DNA of 64,000 bases from Cranoglanis bouderius (GCA_023630585.1 CM042566.1:11291754-11355753); one strand, 5' to 3'. Counted from the stretch's first letter, positions 33,446 to 46,207 are shown. Numbers and translations are program-made. The notes: generated by a model from the letters alone, not told the origin.

Positions 33446-34610
33446 ATCTGGCTTTGTTAAAATAAATGGCTACATGGCACCAACATAGTAGTGGAAGCTT
33501 TTAGCTTATGAACAATTGTGTGCAGAGGTAGCATACAGTTGGCCTTTAAATATGGCTTTGTTGATGAGAGATTTCAGAGGAGAATGGCCACAGAAAGCAG
33601 ACAGTTGAACATTGGAAAAATGTCATGTGGTCTTTTTATAATCTTCAGCTTTCTAGTTTCGGTGTGTTTGCCACTGCAGCATCAGCTTCCTTTTATCGGC
33701 TGATGGGAGCAGAAACCAATGTCTTTGGCTGTTGTAGCTTATTCACCTCAAGGGTCAATGTGTTTTGCATCCTGAGATGGGGTTATGGAGCTCTGTGCCT
33801 GGGAGCAGGTTTATGCATTTTATAATCCCATATAACTCTATAGACTCCAGACAGAAACCATTGTGGCTGTCAAAGTAGGCCACTTGAAAGTATATTGGAT
33901 ATTAACATGTTAATCTGTTTAATTGCATTCTTAGAGTCCTTTTTCTAAGCTTTTGTACTGACATAATTTGCCCTTAGTAGAATATTAGGACATCTTCATT
34001 TATTCAGTCCACAAAATGAAGATCTCCACAACACGCTCAAGATGCTGAATTAGAACATCTGGAAAATTACCCACATGTGGCTATGCTCTGTTATGAATGC
34101 AAATTATGTGAATTATTAGGTGGTTGAGAATGCCCACACACCCATGCATACACACACATACAAAGGTGTGAGAGACAGGCCTGGATGGAGGCCGAGAGAA
34201 GAACTCTTCAATGTAAATGTCACGTCTGTCCATCACATCACTACCACTCTCAGTGACATGCTGGCTTGGCAGTGTGACATTTGCACATGCACACAAACAA
34301 AGACTTACACATTCACTCAGCTGGCTCACACTTTCCTTAAAGGAACAGCTAAAATTAAATGTACACCATTACGCAAAATGTAGTCAGTAAGCCAAAGGGA
34401 GGCTTAGTGTATGGACATGCACATACACACTGACACACTCATTCATACATAGGCACAATTTAGCAAAGCCAATCCACACATTTGCATGTTTTAGTACGGT
34501 GGGAGTAAACTGGAGAAATTGGAGGAAATCAACTTGAGCACAGGGAGAACATGCCACTGTGTTGCCTGCATTATAACTATTACGAATAAATTATCTCTGC
34601 TCAAAAAGAA
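33446..34610. other. Spacer with a short SINE-type fragment
   Basis: No gene recognised. At about 34495-34555 the sequence gagcacagggagaacatgcc matches part of the SINE at 53744. Frames near 34081-34383 come from CA-rich sequence. Confidence 0.55.
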
Positions 34611-34619
34611 CAAAAGAAA

Positions 34620-35246
34620 TACCCGTAACAATTAACAGGGATCCTTTTAAAAGGAATCCCTGGGGTCCCCGCTCTCCCTCCCACAATGGTACCACAGCAA
34701 ACATTTTTGTTGGTTTTTTTTAGAATACAAAAGAATTTTATTAAATATAACAAGGAGCAACTTCAGGAGGAGGGCAAAGCCAAAACAAATAACAAAACAA
34801 TGTTATCAAACTTACCTAGAAAAATCAGATTACAAAAGAAATACTTCCCTCCCTGCTAACATAACCAGGAGAAAACGAATAAAATAAAAAGGCACCTGCC
34901 TCCCTACTATGCTCCACTTAAACAATGGCTAGGAAAAGATAGGAGCCAAACTTAACAAAAATAGAACACAGTTAAAGAAAATTCAACTGACAACTTGCAA
35001 CAAATGCCTCGTGTACCAGTCCTTTAACAATCACTCGTTAAACAACAAGTAACAAAGTAAAGGAGCGATGAGAGCAGGGAAGCCGAGTATCAAGAGGTTT
35101 GGAGGCTTAAATATAGCATCACTCACTCCCATCTCTAATCAGCCCAATCCTCATAAACAGCTCCACCTGTGAGTGATTATGGCGTGAGTAGGAGAGAGAA
35201 AGAGAGAGAAAACAAAACACACACACCAAAAGAGAAACACCATACA
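34620..35246 (-). repeat. 3' LTR of the Gmr1-like relic
   Basis: On the minus strand it starts TGTATGGTG after the G-run. It has a TATA-like ctatatttaagcc near 35110 and an AATAAA near 34740. The far end near 34620 is approximate because no second LTR is available for comparison. Confidence 0.7.
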
Positions 35247-35330
35247 GCCCCCCCCAAACAACACATACACATAGCACTCAATCATAATACCTCCCCACCA
35301 AAAAGATGCAAACAAAAAGTTTGTTTTACA

Positions 35331-36877
35331 CCATAAACTCTGGACAGCACGGTCATAATGTTCTTTCATCTCAGCCTGCGATACAATTAAATTCTTCCTC
35401 ACCATTTCACACACATTCTGAAGACATTCACGAATAGAAGTAACATATTCAGCAACCAATTGTTCACTTAATAACTTTAAAGGACCACGAATCGTATGTC
35501 CAAAAATGAGCTCTGCGGGACTGTAACCTAATGATTCTTGAACAGTCTCTCTTATCGCAAATAAAAGCAAAGGAAGATCATAAGCCCAGTCCTTACCAGA
35601 TTCCGTACAGTGGGCTCGCATCATTGATTTGAGCGTCTGATGAAATCGCTCGAGAGCTCCCTGTGATTGTGGATGATACGCGCTCGACACTATGTGACTT
35701 ACAGAGATTCCATTTAACAACTGTTCAAACAATTTAGATTTAAAGTTTGTTCCCTGATCCGTCTGTATTACACGGGACAAACCAAAAGTTAAGCAAAATT
35801 TAATTAACTCTTTCACAATGGTCTTAGCCTTGAGATTACGCAGTGGTATCGCCTCAGGGAAACGTACCGCTGTGTACATTAACGTCAAAATATACTGATG
35901 ACCTGCTTTTGATTTCAGTAGAGGGCCAACACAATCTAGAATAAGTCACTCGAATAGTTCTCCCATCACTGGAATAGGTTGCAAAGGAGTTTATTATTTG
36001 ATTGGGTTTTCCAGCAAGTTGACAAATGTGGCACGAACGACAATTTCTTGACACAGCAGATCTTAAACCAGGCCAATAAAAATACTTAGCCACTTGTGTG
36101 AATGTTTTTTAGAACTTCCTAAATGACCAGATAACGGATGATCATGAGCAAGTGTAAGAACTGCTGTTTGGTAACCAAAGGGTAACACAATTTGATAGTC
36201 TAAACTTAAACCAGCCTCTTTAGAATTCTGAGACAGCCACTTGCACATCAAAAGCCTCGGTCCCAAAAGTATTGTACCCAATCAACATTTTCTCTTTCCA
36301 CTTTACCCTCTGCGGCTTCAACACAACACGTCAAGGAAGGGTCAGATTTTTGAACTTTACCAAGTTGGTCTCTCCCCATTGTCAAAGACGGTTCTTGATC
36401 AATGATCTCACTGTCTGTTTTAATCATACTAGTATGTACAGATAATCTCAACTAGGTGGAGGAATCTGCAGAAGCAAGAAAAGTGTCAGACAAAGCAATT
36501 GTATTTTTATTTTTACGTGCCTGTGCACGAGTAACTGCGCATGTTGAAAATGTTAAAGGGAACTGGCTACCAAACTCCACATCACAAACTGGAGTCTTTG
36601 CTACAATTGGGTGAGGAAAGACTTTACCGCCAACCAGGTCATTTCCCAGGATTAGACTAATGCCCTCTACGGGCAGTCTCGAACATACTCCCACTTTTAC
36701 AGGACCTGAAACTAGATCAGATGTCAGAAACACAGTATAAAGAGGAACTTTAATACAGCTCAACTCAATTCCATGAACGAGCACATCAGTTCCTGTATGC
36801 GTTTCACTTGAAAAAGGTAATGTACTTTCAAGTATAAACAATTGAGCTGCACCTGTGTAACGTCTGATGGTATCCAA
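35331..36877 (-). pseudogene. Protease-integrase fragment of a Gmr1-like pol
   Basis: The protease part (36877-36452) keeps the hydrophobic GISLILGNDL motif, but its active site reads YTGAAQ instead of DTGAAQ. The linker is at 36451-36248. The zinc-binding domain with CRSCHICQLAGKPNQ is at 36093-35990. The integrase core has its first Asp in LILDCVGPL (about 35935, after a frameshift). The second (IQTDQGTNF) and the Glu (QGALERFHQ), 35 residues apart, are in 35888-35331. After residue 186 of that frame the match ends and the LTR region begins. Frameshifts and the lost protease Asp show it is dead. Confidence 0.85.
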
Positions 36878-36992
36878 ACTGATTTCTGAATTAACCTGGA
36901 CTTAACATAAAAGTTACACCACTCAGGTGACCAAGAGTAACCCCGAGAAGCCTCCTGCGGCCAGATGCCCCTTTGGAATGCAAAAGACTCTT

Positions 36993-37032
<40 letters not shown>

Positions 37033-37319
37033 CTTACACCCACAATAGAGAGACCTTTCATGAACCTAACGGGTATGAACGTCTGGAAAACTTCACGATT
37101 AGGTTCATCAGCAGGGGTCAACTAAAACTCCGACCGAGGACCTGTAAATCTCTGATCTAATCTCTGTTTACGACCACATGGATTAGCATCGGAGCCGACA
37201 AGGCTGGAAGGAGAACGTCCTCCCTAAAGGTCACCCTGAGGTGACCAAAGACCGGTGGGACATTAGAAGAACACCAGCCCCCTCATCTGGACATACACAC
37301 ACTCACGCACACACAGTGA
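36878..37319. other. Spacer with (CA)n between two elements
   Basis: (CA)n at 36995-37029. The rest shows no recognisable gag or LTR features and may be deleted remains of the Gmr1-like element. Confidence 0.5.
36995..37029. repeat. (CA)n microsatellite
   Basis: About 17 CA units. Confidence 0.95.
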
Positions 37320-38643
37320 AAATGTCTCTTGAATGTAACATATAATCATATTTCTAGATAGTTATAATGTATTCATATATGCATGTGTTATGTGTCTAGA
37401 TAACCTAACTATAGTGATTTTAGACAGTTTGAGCGAGAAGCTAATTTTAAGTTGTCTGTAACCATGTCTAGCGATCCTTCACTGTCCAAGGTATCATAAA
37501 CTCCTTGAGTTTGGTATCAAAATCATTGTCTCGTAATATGCCAATTAATGATGCATACTATAGGACGATGGGATGTATCATTCTATACTTTTCCATATTT
37601 CATTCTAATCCAAACTTAATACAAACCCCGCCTTGACATGCGAACCCCGTTTTGGAACAGACAAAGAAGTTCTCCCCCCCAGAACTTCCTCCTCTCTCTG
37701 GATTCGCCAGCAGCTCAGAGAGGCGTGTACGTTGGCATTATCCATAAAAGACAGTGACACGTGTTCCTCTTTACTTTACTTTCTACTTTACTCTCTTTTT
37801 TCTTTCTACTTTACACTTCTTACTTTCCATTTACTTTTTACTTTACTTCACTCTTCTCTCTCTCTCTCTCGCGGACTTACTCTCTTCCGCCCTCTTTTTC
37901 CGGTACTCATCCAGACTCTCCTTTGTATCGGTTAACCACGTGGCAATTACCATTTTCTTTCTTCTTTCTACTTTGGCTTTCAACTCGGTTTACCCCGACT
38001 CTACCGACGTGGAAGATTCAGCAAACTCCTCGCTAAATGTATGAACCAAGGACCCTCGTGAACGGCATAAAATTAACACAAGTATAAATTTTAAGTGATC
38101 TATAGAGGTGTCCATTTAAGCCAGTGCCCCTGTTGAAGGTGAATTAAATTCATTGCTGATTCTCGAGGTTAAACTGTTGTGTGTTCTGCCATTCTGTTAT
38201 TTTCATCATTTTTCCTTTTGTTTCTTTCACTTTCCCTGTATATATGTATTATTTGTTTATACCTAGTTGTGTATATCAGTAGTTTTACGTAATTATTAAA
38301 ATCCATGGTTATCACGCTGGATCGTCTCTGTTTTTACTCATGGCAAAGGTTCACTTTTAACGTTGCTCTTCGCTACGCGTTGTATTTCTTTTAACTTAGA
38401 ATAAACTATACTTCATGGCCAGAAGAATAATTTATTCTTTTAGAGTAATATGAAGATTGCCCTGGTAAGTTTGGTGGACAAACAGATCAAGCTGCTTCGC
38501 ATTTAATTCTAAAGCTAGACTACAGTAAGTCAGTAATTAATATAACATTCCCTGTCATGGTCGATTTATATCCATAACTAATCAGAACACGCTTTCATTA
38601 GAGACATAGATATATTTCACCCATTTGATCTAGATTCGCTACA
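37320..38643 (+). repeat. 5' LTR of the retrovirus-like element
   Basis: Identified because it aligns, with interruptions, to the inverted copy at 60183-61633. Landmarks are gtctgtaaccatg, gatgatgcat plus actataggacgatgggat, a ccataaaag TATA-like box near 37740, and ggccagaagaataat near 38420. The left border is vague since both copies start in CA-rich sequence. The right border is placed before tttaatggtggaga. Confidence 0.7.
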
Positions 38644-38663
38644 TTTAATGGTGGAGATTGTGC
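38644..38663 (+). promoter_or_regulatory. Probable primer-binding site region
   Basis: TGGTGGAGATTGTG follows the LTR within a few bases, where a tRNA primer would anneal. The second LTR copy has ttggtggagaga at the same place. I cannot name the tRNA. Confidence 0.5.
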
Positions 38664-40450
38664 TCGCACGTTTTAAAAACCTTGTCTCATGAGTGAATGC
38701 GCTTCGAATCCAATGCGTCTTTTGTTTTGTTTCATTCTTAAATCCGTATTTCGCGCGCTCAGCGAGTGAGTCGCTACGCGTCCCAAACTAACTCCGCTCA
38801 TAACTGAAAGGCTCTAAGCTGATTTTCAGTTCAGCATGCTAACAGCACTATATATTTGTCTGACAAATTTAGCCACGGTTAAGTGCTTAAAGTTAAAACT
38901 GCAGTCATAACATTAAACTTGTGTCTGAAGACGATGAAATCGCAGTACAGCACATTTTTAATGTGTAATCGCCTGGTAAGAACGAAGAAACCTTCTTCCA
39001 GTGCAGGAAAAGATTGATTTGAGCGATGTTCCTCTTATCTTTCTAAAGGCCTTATTATATTGCTAGACTCGATTCATTGCGTTGGACCAATGTTAATTCA
39101 ACAGGCAATAAGTCTCTTCTGGCAGAGCTAAACTGGCGTAGCTAACCGTAAGACGCACTGCATGTAGAAATCAGCCTCAAACGGTGAGCATCAATCAGCA
39201 TCAAACGAAGAGCCCTCTACACTCTGATCAAGTGTAAATTTAAACAACGGCAAAGAAATGCCGTTGTGATTTTGTGTGCATGGCAGCGAACAAATCCTGC
39301 CCACACTTCTTGTGCATAAACTAGCACGAAAAAAAGGAAAAAGGAACCCTGAGATCTAAAAAGTTTCTTTTCCCCTCGTGATAACACATGAAATTGGCAT
39401 TAAACTGCCTTTGACTAAAAACGCGCTCCGATTTCAAATTCACATCTGAGTTAGGGCAGGTTGCAGTACCTCTGACTCAACACCAGAGGGCCACCCGCTT
39501 GAGGGCTAACCGCGGTAAAACCAACCCCCCTTTTAACTCACTATTGTGTGGGCCACTGCCGCCACCTTGTGGGCCTTCTCTGTTAGGTCTATGCTATTTT
39601 CGTTTCTGCATTCTCTGTTCTCTGTCTCAACCTCTTTGTCCTTTTTGGCTATCTTACTCTAGGAGGATTAGTGTTCTCAATTTTTTTTTGGTTTGTTTGT
39701 TTTATAATTCTTTGTGTTTTATCGTCCGTTTCACATTTTATTTCCCTCACTGCTTTGTTTTTCTTTATTAGCATTATTAATTTTTATTTTAATTATTAAT
39801 TTTTTTAAAATTATTTTTAATTTTTGTGTTTATTATTTTTCTTTTTATTTATTTATTTTTTCAATTTTTTTTTCTTTTCCTTCTCTTCTCTTCTTTCATT
39901 TTGTCATTTTACTTATATTTTGATTCTCTTTTCATTTCTCCCAATTGATAACACTCTTCCACTTAAAGAATTCCTTACTGTGCATGCTTGCTTAGTGTGA
40001 ACTAAAACTAAGTCGAAGTAAGATTTAAATTCTAGCTTCTGTGTTAGCCATTGGCACCTGCCTATTCATAGGACTTCCACAGACAGAGAAGGCTTTCTCC
40101 TTACTCCCCTTCTCTTTGTTATCCTTTAATTAGTTCAATTTTATTTGTTCTGTTTAGCTGTTGTTTGGTTGTGACTTGTTTCTTCAAGCTCACCTAAAGG
40201 CATAAGCCTACGGGAACCAGCAAGGAAAAAGCTAAACCCTAGATTTTATGACCCAGGCAGCCAGTGTCATTAGATGACCCACTAGGCTACCGCCTGTCAA
40301 AATCTTCTAATTCAGATCTGGCGTGCACCCACACCATTTGCCCCTTCCCGGCCACTTATAGCCAAAGACAATAAGTGTCTGGCCTACGTACCACTAACTG
40401 GCTGTACCAGTTAGCCAAATTGATACTCACTGCATACCTAATTAAGTATA
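38664..40450 (+). other. Long leader of the retrovirus-like element
   Basis: About 1.8 kb between LTR and gag with no recognised protein. It includes a very T-rich tract at 39680-39960, and possible splice signals: cctggtaagaac near 38970 as a donor, and the pyrimidine run ttgttcttctcttgtcaacag ending near 40513 as an acceptor. The 69-90-codon frames in the T-rich tract are composition artefacts. Confidence 0.5.
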
Positions 40451-40580
40451 ATTGCGACTAGCTAATTTGCATGGACTTGCATTGGCGTCTGTGTTGTTCT
40501 TCTCTTGTCAACAGTTGCCATGTCCTGAGCAAGCAGCCCCACTGCCCATTGGTACGACCTTGAGACCTTGGCTGACTACC

Positions 40581-41671
40581 ATGACGACTACGTTCCTGCC
40601 CAAAGCAGCTACCGACCGGCAGCACTTAAGCAGGGAGCAGCTGGACGAAGAAGTAGACAGGCTGATGGCGCAGGATCCCACCCAGACCTACAGCTACAAG
40701 GACTGGGCCAAGATCATCGGAAGCCTTGCTCACAACCTCCTCATCCAGGCACGGCGCAGCGAGAAGAGCAACATCGACCTGGAGCAAACAGTAATGACAC
40801 TCCAGTTTCAAGTCGAAGAGGCCCGGGCAAGCCAAGCCCACATTCAAACTAGCCTGGTTCAGCTATCCCCCGAGACTGTGGGCCAGCGCGGAATGGATTC
40901 CGAGCTACAAGAGGAAGTGGAGAAACTCCAAAAAGCCCTGCAAGACCTTTAAAGAGACAGAGCAAAGAGGGCAGCTGGAGAGAAAAACCAGGGATGAACT
41001 GAACAGGAAAATCCAAAAAGGTGACATTCTCCTGATCAAAGCAGGGAGTGAACTGGAGGAAAGGCACGCTAAGCTCAAGGCCTGCGAGAACCACCTGCTG
41101 ATGCCCTGAACTGAAATCGAGGCCTTAGTATGAGAAAAAGACTCTCTCAAAGATGAACTTGACACTGTTCGCCGAGAACTGAAATATTCCTACTTGTTCC
41201 ACAGTGACCAGACAAGGGAAACACTCACCACAGAGTTTCCCATGACCAGTGCGCTTCTTAGATTGACAACCAGAGACTGTCAGATCGGACTACCAAGAAC
41301 TACTACAGGCGCTGAATAAGGAGTACTCTGACCCTGAATCAGATCAAGGGATTATTGCAGCTATGGACTTAAAACAGAACTGGCTCGAAACCCCACAGGC
41401 CTATTACCACAGACTCCGGCGGGCCTACTTTGGGGCACAGAACGAGCCAGGATTGGTGGAGGACATCAACTTCAGGACTCTGTTCCTCCAAAATCTGCAT
41501 CCTACAGCGAACCATCACCTAGGAGTCCTAGCCTGCCCGCACAGCATGTCCACTCAACAGCTGCGGGACCTGGCCCACAAGGCCTACACCAAGCAGAAGG
41601 CTGCCTCCGAAAAGACTGGAAAAATCCAACTATTTACCCTGTCTCTGATCACTGCTCAGAACTGGCCCTAA
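40581..41671 (+). pseudogene. gag of the retrovirus-like element, broken
   Basis: A likely start is the ATG at 40581. The first piece (to 40952) is about 120 residues, Glu/Gln/Leu-rich and coiled-coil-like, and ends at a stop. The middle (40953-41360) is frameshifted. The piece at 41363-41671 resembles the C-terminal half of a retroviral capsid protein (motifs YYHRLRRAYFG and FLQNLHP). Reading beyond 41671 is broken. No zinc knuckle is recognised. Confidence in the capsid assignment is moderate. Confidence 0.7.
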
Positions 41672-42316
41672 AGGGTGCACAAACACACTACAGTGACCAA
41701 CCCTTTAACAGAGAGAGAGGACCGCCACCAGCCAGCAGAGAGCACTACAACCGAGGTGGTGCGCGTCCTAAACACCAGACTGGACACCCTGAAAAATTCC
41801 GGGACCAGCCACGTCCAGCTAACAACCCAAAGGGTGGAGTCACATGGGAACCCTGCCAATGGCCTAGAAACGGCTGACCTCCATCGGCCCGTGAACCTAA
41901 CCCAGACAAGCCTAAGTCCGAACCTTCACTAAAGCAGGACGACATGGCTATGTCTGAGTCTGCAGAGATCCTGAGAATGCTGAAGGAGATCATCCAGAAT
42001 AAAGCTCGCAAGTTAAATGAGAAAGACAAGCCAGATGCCTTGTGACTAAGAGCCAGGCCTGAAACCAACCTCTCTAGAGGGCCTCCGACTGAGCCAACAG
42101 CACCGACTCAGAACAGAAGAAACGAAGACATCACCAAGTGACAGCATCACCCACTTACCTCCGCTGACGGCTGCACACCCAGAGCAAACTGACCCACTGC
42201 TTCACACTGCTGACCAAGACTCCAAGGTACCAGAAAGTGCTGTTTTAGTTGTCTGCCTCTCCAACGAATCACCTGAGACCAGCCCCAACTGCCTATCAGT
42301 CACTACACAAGCCCCG

Positions 42317-42874
42317 GTGCCAAGGCTCCTGGGAAATCTGATTGAAAAGGGAGTGGCCTGGAAACTCTACCTAGCTATTATGCTGGAACATGCAGTTAAA
42401 CTGGAAGCCCTGGTGGACACGGGAGCAGACCTCACTCTGATGTCATCCAAACTCTTTGACAGACTCAGAGTTGAAACTATGAGACAGAATCGGACTTTAA
42501 CATCACAAAGGTGCGAGCTGAATGTACAATCATACAGCCAAAATGAGGTACAGCTTGAGCAGATAGCACCTATTCACCTAACCATTGGTCCTATGAGCCT
42601 GGTGCACCCCGTGTACATCTCACCAATGGACACTTATCCCCTTCTCGTGGGAAAAGATCTACTAGACCACTTTGAGCCCTTATTGGACTTCAGACAGTTA
42701 AAAATCTGGGCTCAAGTTCGAGAACCTCTGCCTCTCCAGTCACACAGGTCACCTGAGCCAGACTGCCAGGTCACAGAGGTCACGGGAAATCCTCAGGTCA
42801 CAGAGGTCACAGAGGTCACGGGAAATCCCACGGGCAACCGCGGGAAGACGAGGTTAGCACCAGGGCAAAGTTAA
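42317..42874 (+). pseudogene. Retropepsin-like protease region
   Basis: Contains LVDTGADLTLMSS, with the catalytic Asp-Thr-Gly retained, and about 85 residues later YPLLVGKDLLDHF, the usual second protease motif. The frame ends at 42874 after a short duplicated VTEVTGNP stretch. Pol continues at 42959 after an interruption of about 80 bp. Confidence 0.85.
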
Positions 42875-42958
42875 AATCCACTACTCTGCACTTTTCGACT
42901 CAACAAAGACTCTGAGTCCTTCTGCCCTAAGGTCACGACCGGCCTGCAACTAAACAAT

Positions 42959-45690
42959 GTGAAAACCACAGACATTGTACTGGCATTATGGGCAGACAAC
43001 TCAGCCATCAGCCTCACGCTGTTTAACACCCTCCTTAAGGGCATGCCTGACCTTCCATTTGTCAACAAACACACCCACTTTCCCTGGGACCCCTGTCTGT
43101 CAACGATGACAACTGCAAAGGGGATCTGTGCATTGAACGTGAAATGGAACAGTCGGTGCATAACCCATTACTTCCTGGTCTTACCAGACCCACCACATGA
43201 TGGTCACCTTCGAGCAGACATCCTGATTCATCTTAGGGCCCATGTGGACTTTATAAATGGGGTGGTGTGGGCCCCAATGATCTCACAGCCCCCAATGATC
43301 TCACAGCCCCCTGTTGTTCCTGTCAACCACGAGAACCTCATGTCAGGGCAGACCATTCCAGAAGTCTGCACCCTGATCAGTGAACAGGGCACCGTAGTCC
43401 CGGCTTACACCAAAGGGGTCACTGTTCGGCTCAACATACGATGTGGTCAAACATTAAACCACACGCTGGGCTTCTTCCAACCTTCACCTGAATGCTTGGA
43501 ACTGGGACTTACTTTGGAAGCCAGACCCCTCACTGAAGTGTCATCCCGTGCAGTTTACATCCTGTTCAACAACTGCACAGCAATGGACATTAGAATTCCC
43601 AAGGCCTACCACCTGTGGTGGCTAGTGAGCCACGACTTTCATGACTTTGAACTGAGTTTACCGATCATCGGGTCAATTCCAGCTCCTATGGTCCCAGAAG
43701 GGAGCTCAGATGACACAGTGTTGACAGCCCCCTTCAAGCTTGTCTCCATCACTTCAGTCATGCCAGTAACCTCAGGAGTAGCATGCAGAACGGAGCTAAC
43801 AAAGGACCAACACCTTGCAGTCTACACAGTCTCCAACCAGCCTGCCTGTGAGACCGATGAGAATACTGCCCCTCTGACTGTTAACGAGACAAGAGACACT
43901 AGCATAGAGGAGCCCTATCTAGGATTTGAGACACAAGTCCAGCAAACTCTAAAGGATGCAGACGCCATACAAAATGATACAGACCGTCAAAAACTCAGAC
44001 AGGTCTTGTACAAGTTTAAAGCGTCATTCACCAAAGACTCCCTGGACTGTGGCCTCACGGGCCTCCATACGGTGCGCATCCTGACACACTCAAATGCTCC
44101 TCCCACTTTCGTCAAGCAGTACAAGATTCCAATCGCCTCACACGAACCCGTGCAGGAGATTATAGATTCCATGCTTGAGAAAGGTGTCATCCGCCCATGC
44201 AACAGCACCTATTCTGCTCCCATCTGGCCCGTCCTTAAGCCAAACGGGAAGTGGCGACCCACCATTGACTACAGGAAACTGAACCAGCAGGTGCTACTGT
44301 CACGATGGCCCATGACCCAGCTGGAGCAGGAAATACCCAGAATACAAGGAGCCACCATCTTCTCTACGCTTGATGTGGCCTCAGCATTCTGGACTATACC
44401 TGTACATCCAGATGACCAACACAAGCTGGCCTTCATGTTTGGCAACTGACAGTACACGTTCACAAGGTGCCCATTCGGCTATGCCAACTCACAAGCGGAG
44501 TTCAACATCTTCTTGAACAAAGCTTGCCTGGACGCCAGAATGAGAGGCAACCTCATCTACGTAGACAATGTTCTCATGAAAAGCACAATGGTGGCTGACC
44601 ACCTGAGAGAAATAGACTATGTACTGGACCAATTAACCACTGCCGGTGCCAAGACCAAAAGTCAACTATGTGGGCCTACTCATCGGATCACGGGGCATTG
44701 AACCTCAGACCAGCCGCATCCAGGCCATCCAGAACATCAAGCCTCCCACTAATGTCTCAGAGCTGTGGAGTTTTCTAGGCATGTGCAACTACTCATGATA
44801 GTTCATCGAGAACTACTCGGACATTGCACGACCATTAACTACGCTTCTCAAAAAGGACTGCCCATTTGCCTGGACAGAGGCTCAAGTGAATGCCATGAAA
44901 GAACTTAAAGGACATTTGTGTACAGCTCCATGCCTGGCTTACCCTGATCCACAAAAAGAGTTTTATTTGGAAGCTGGATTCTCCAACCACTGTCTCAGTG
45001 CGGGTCTTTACCAAAAGCATGACCAGGACAAAAGAGTGGTTGCATATGCCAGCAAGACACTCCTTCCACCGGAGACTAAATACTCGGACTGTGAAAAGTC
45101 GCTGCTTTGCACTGTATGGGCCATACAGTGATTCTCCAACTACATTGGAGCACAAAAGGTCATCATAGAAACTTGCCACCAGCCTGTAATGTTTCTCAAC
45201 AGCCAACGCATCTGAGATGGCGTGGTCACCAACTCACGCATAGCCACGTGGTTGATGGCCCTCCACGGGTGCAACGTTGAGGCACGATACACCCAGAATC
45301 ACAAGTCTGCACTGGGCAACGGCTTGGCTGCATGCCAAAACTGCTTTGATGACACACCTGCTGCAACACTGGATGCAGAGGGACCCCAGCAACAACAACC
45401 AACCTATCAAAGGTACTTTGAGGAGAAGGTGTGCCAAGGGATGCCTACTGCCTACGTTGATGGGTTTTCCTACAACCATGAAGGCACCTTAAAAGCCGGC
45501 GCAGGAGTGCTATGGCTAAACAACCACCCCTGTCCACCACAACATTTCCAGTTGGGCCCTCAGTCATCACAACATGCTGAGGTAGCAGCCATCCTGATAA
45601 CCCTTCATATCGCTGCGGCCCATAACATCAGAGAACTCCTCATTTGCACAGACTCTAACTATGCAAGACTCAGTCTGTCCTCCGGATCTG
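42959..45690 (+). pseudogene. pol: reverse transcriptase and RNase H, broken
   Basis: A 496-codon frame (42959-44449) holds a linker and the RT N-terminal half: KPNGKWRPTIDYRKLNQQ, then STLDVASAFWTIPVHPDDQ with the first catalytic Asp. After a stop at 44447 RT continues with FGYANSQAEF. The catalytic box reads YVDN (44558-44569) in place of YVDD. The connection region follows with frameshifts near 44640-44700 and stops at about 44797, 45130 and 45214. A second RNase H-like region at 45455-45670 keeps AYVDG, QHAEVAA and CTDSN. The end is truncated and no integrase is seen. Confidence 0.88.
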
Positions 45691-45749
45691 ACTCACCGCT
45701 TCCGGGATTTGGAGCTTGCATCCTTCTAGTATGGAGAGTCAACCCACCC

Positions 45750-46207
45750 TCTCTGACTCCAAGGAGAAAGTAGCCAGTGCACCAAAAACTGAGAGCAGCT
45801 CTCAATAATTTGAAGTGCTTGAAGTGATCACTAGGGCTGTAGAGAAGTTGAATTTAGACTGGCCCGGGGAGGAGGAAGTGGCTCATAGCAGGCTGGACGA
45901 GAGCTTTCTCACCAGTGAAATTAAAACTCCTTCACACCGCATGATGAAATATCGTGCTTCTGGGGAAAACAATACACGAACCGTATTTATAACCCCGAGA
46001 TGTCCAATTATTCGGCCATTGCGGGGAATGAACAGTACGGGTATTTGGCTATGCCAAAGGTGGAGGAGGCGCTTGCGAACTACCTGTCTCCATCGACGGC
46101 AGGGAAATTAGGGGGGCCAGTTTTGTCATCCAAGCCATGTAAGGCCACCTCAGCATTGGCTGGCAAAGCCTATGTGGCGGTGGGTCTCACTTATGGGTCA
46201 CTGCATA
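45750..46207 (+). pseudogene. DIRS-like ORF1 fragment
   Basis: Fragment of the gag-like first ORF of DIRS-type tyrosine-recombinase retroelements. LEVITRAVEKLNLDWP opens it (about 45818). MSNYSAIAGNEQYGYLAMPK, EEALANYLSPS and KPCKATSALAGKAY then appear in a shifted frame (46000-46180). It ends where a Tc1 element is inserted (46208). No recombinase or RT from this element is present. Confidence 0.82.

Larger units (their letters stand above)
34620..36890 (-). mobile_element. Gypsy relic with protease-integrase order (Gmr1-like)
   Basis: Minus-strand element: protease, a linker, integrase and then directly a polypurine tract (35247-35254 on the plus strand as a C-run) and a 3' LTR. In ordinary Gypsy elements reverse transcriptase and RNase H lie between protease and integrase. 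Here they do not, which matches the Gmr1-type order, where they follow the integrase. In this copy they are deleted. The upstream gag is also missing. Confidence 0.75.
37320..45740 (+). mobile_element. Endogenous retrovirus-like element, 3'-truncated
   Basis: 5' LTR (about 37320-38643), a leader of about 1.8 kb, gag pieces, protease, reverse transcriptase and RNase H on the plus strand. No integrase, env or 3' LTR is found: the pol reading ends near 45690 and a DIRS-like fragment follows. A second LTR of this family lies inverted at 60183-61633. Exact retroviral class not determined. Inactive, with many stops and frameshifts. Confidence 0.82.

Noticed and set aside
34081..34383. Overlapping frames on both strands in CA-rich DNA
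   Set aside because: Composition effect, no motif.
39499..39923. Phe/Leu/Ile-rich frames in the ERV leader
   Set aside because: They come from a T-rich tract and show no domains.
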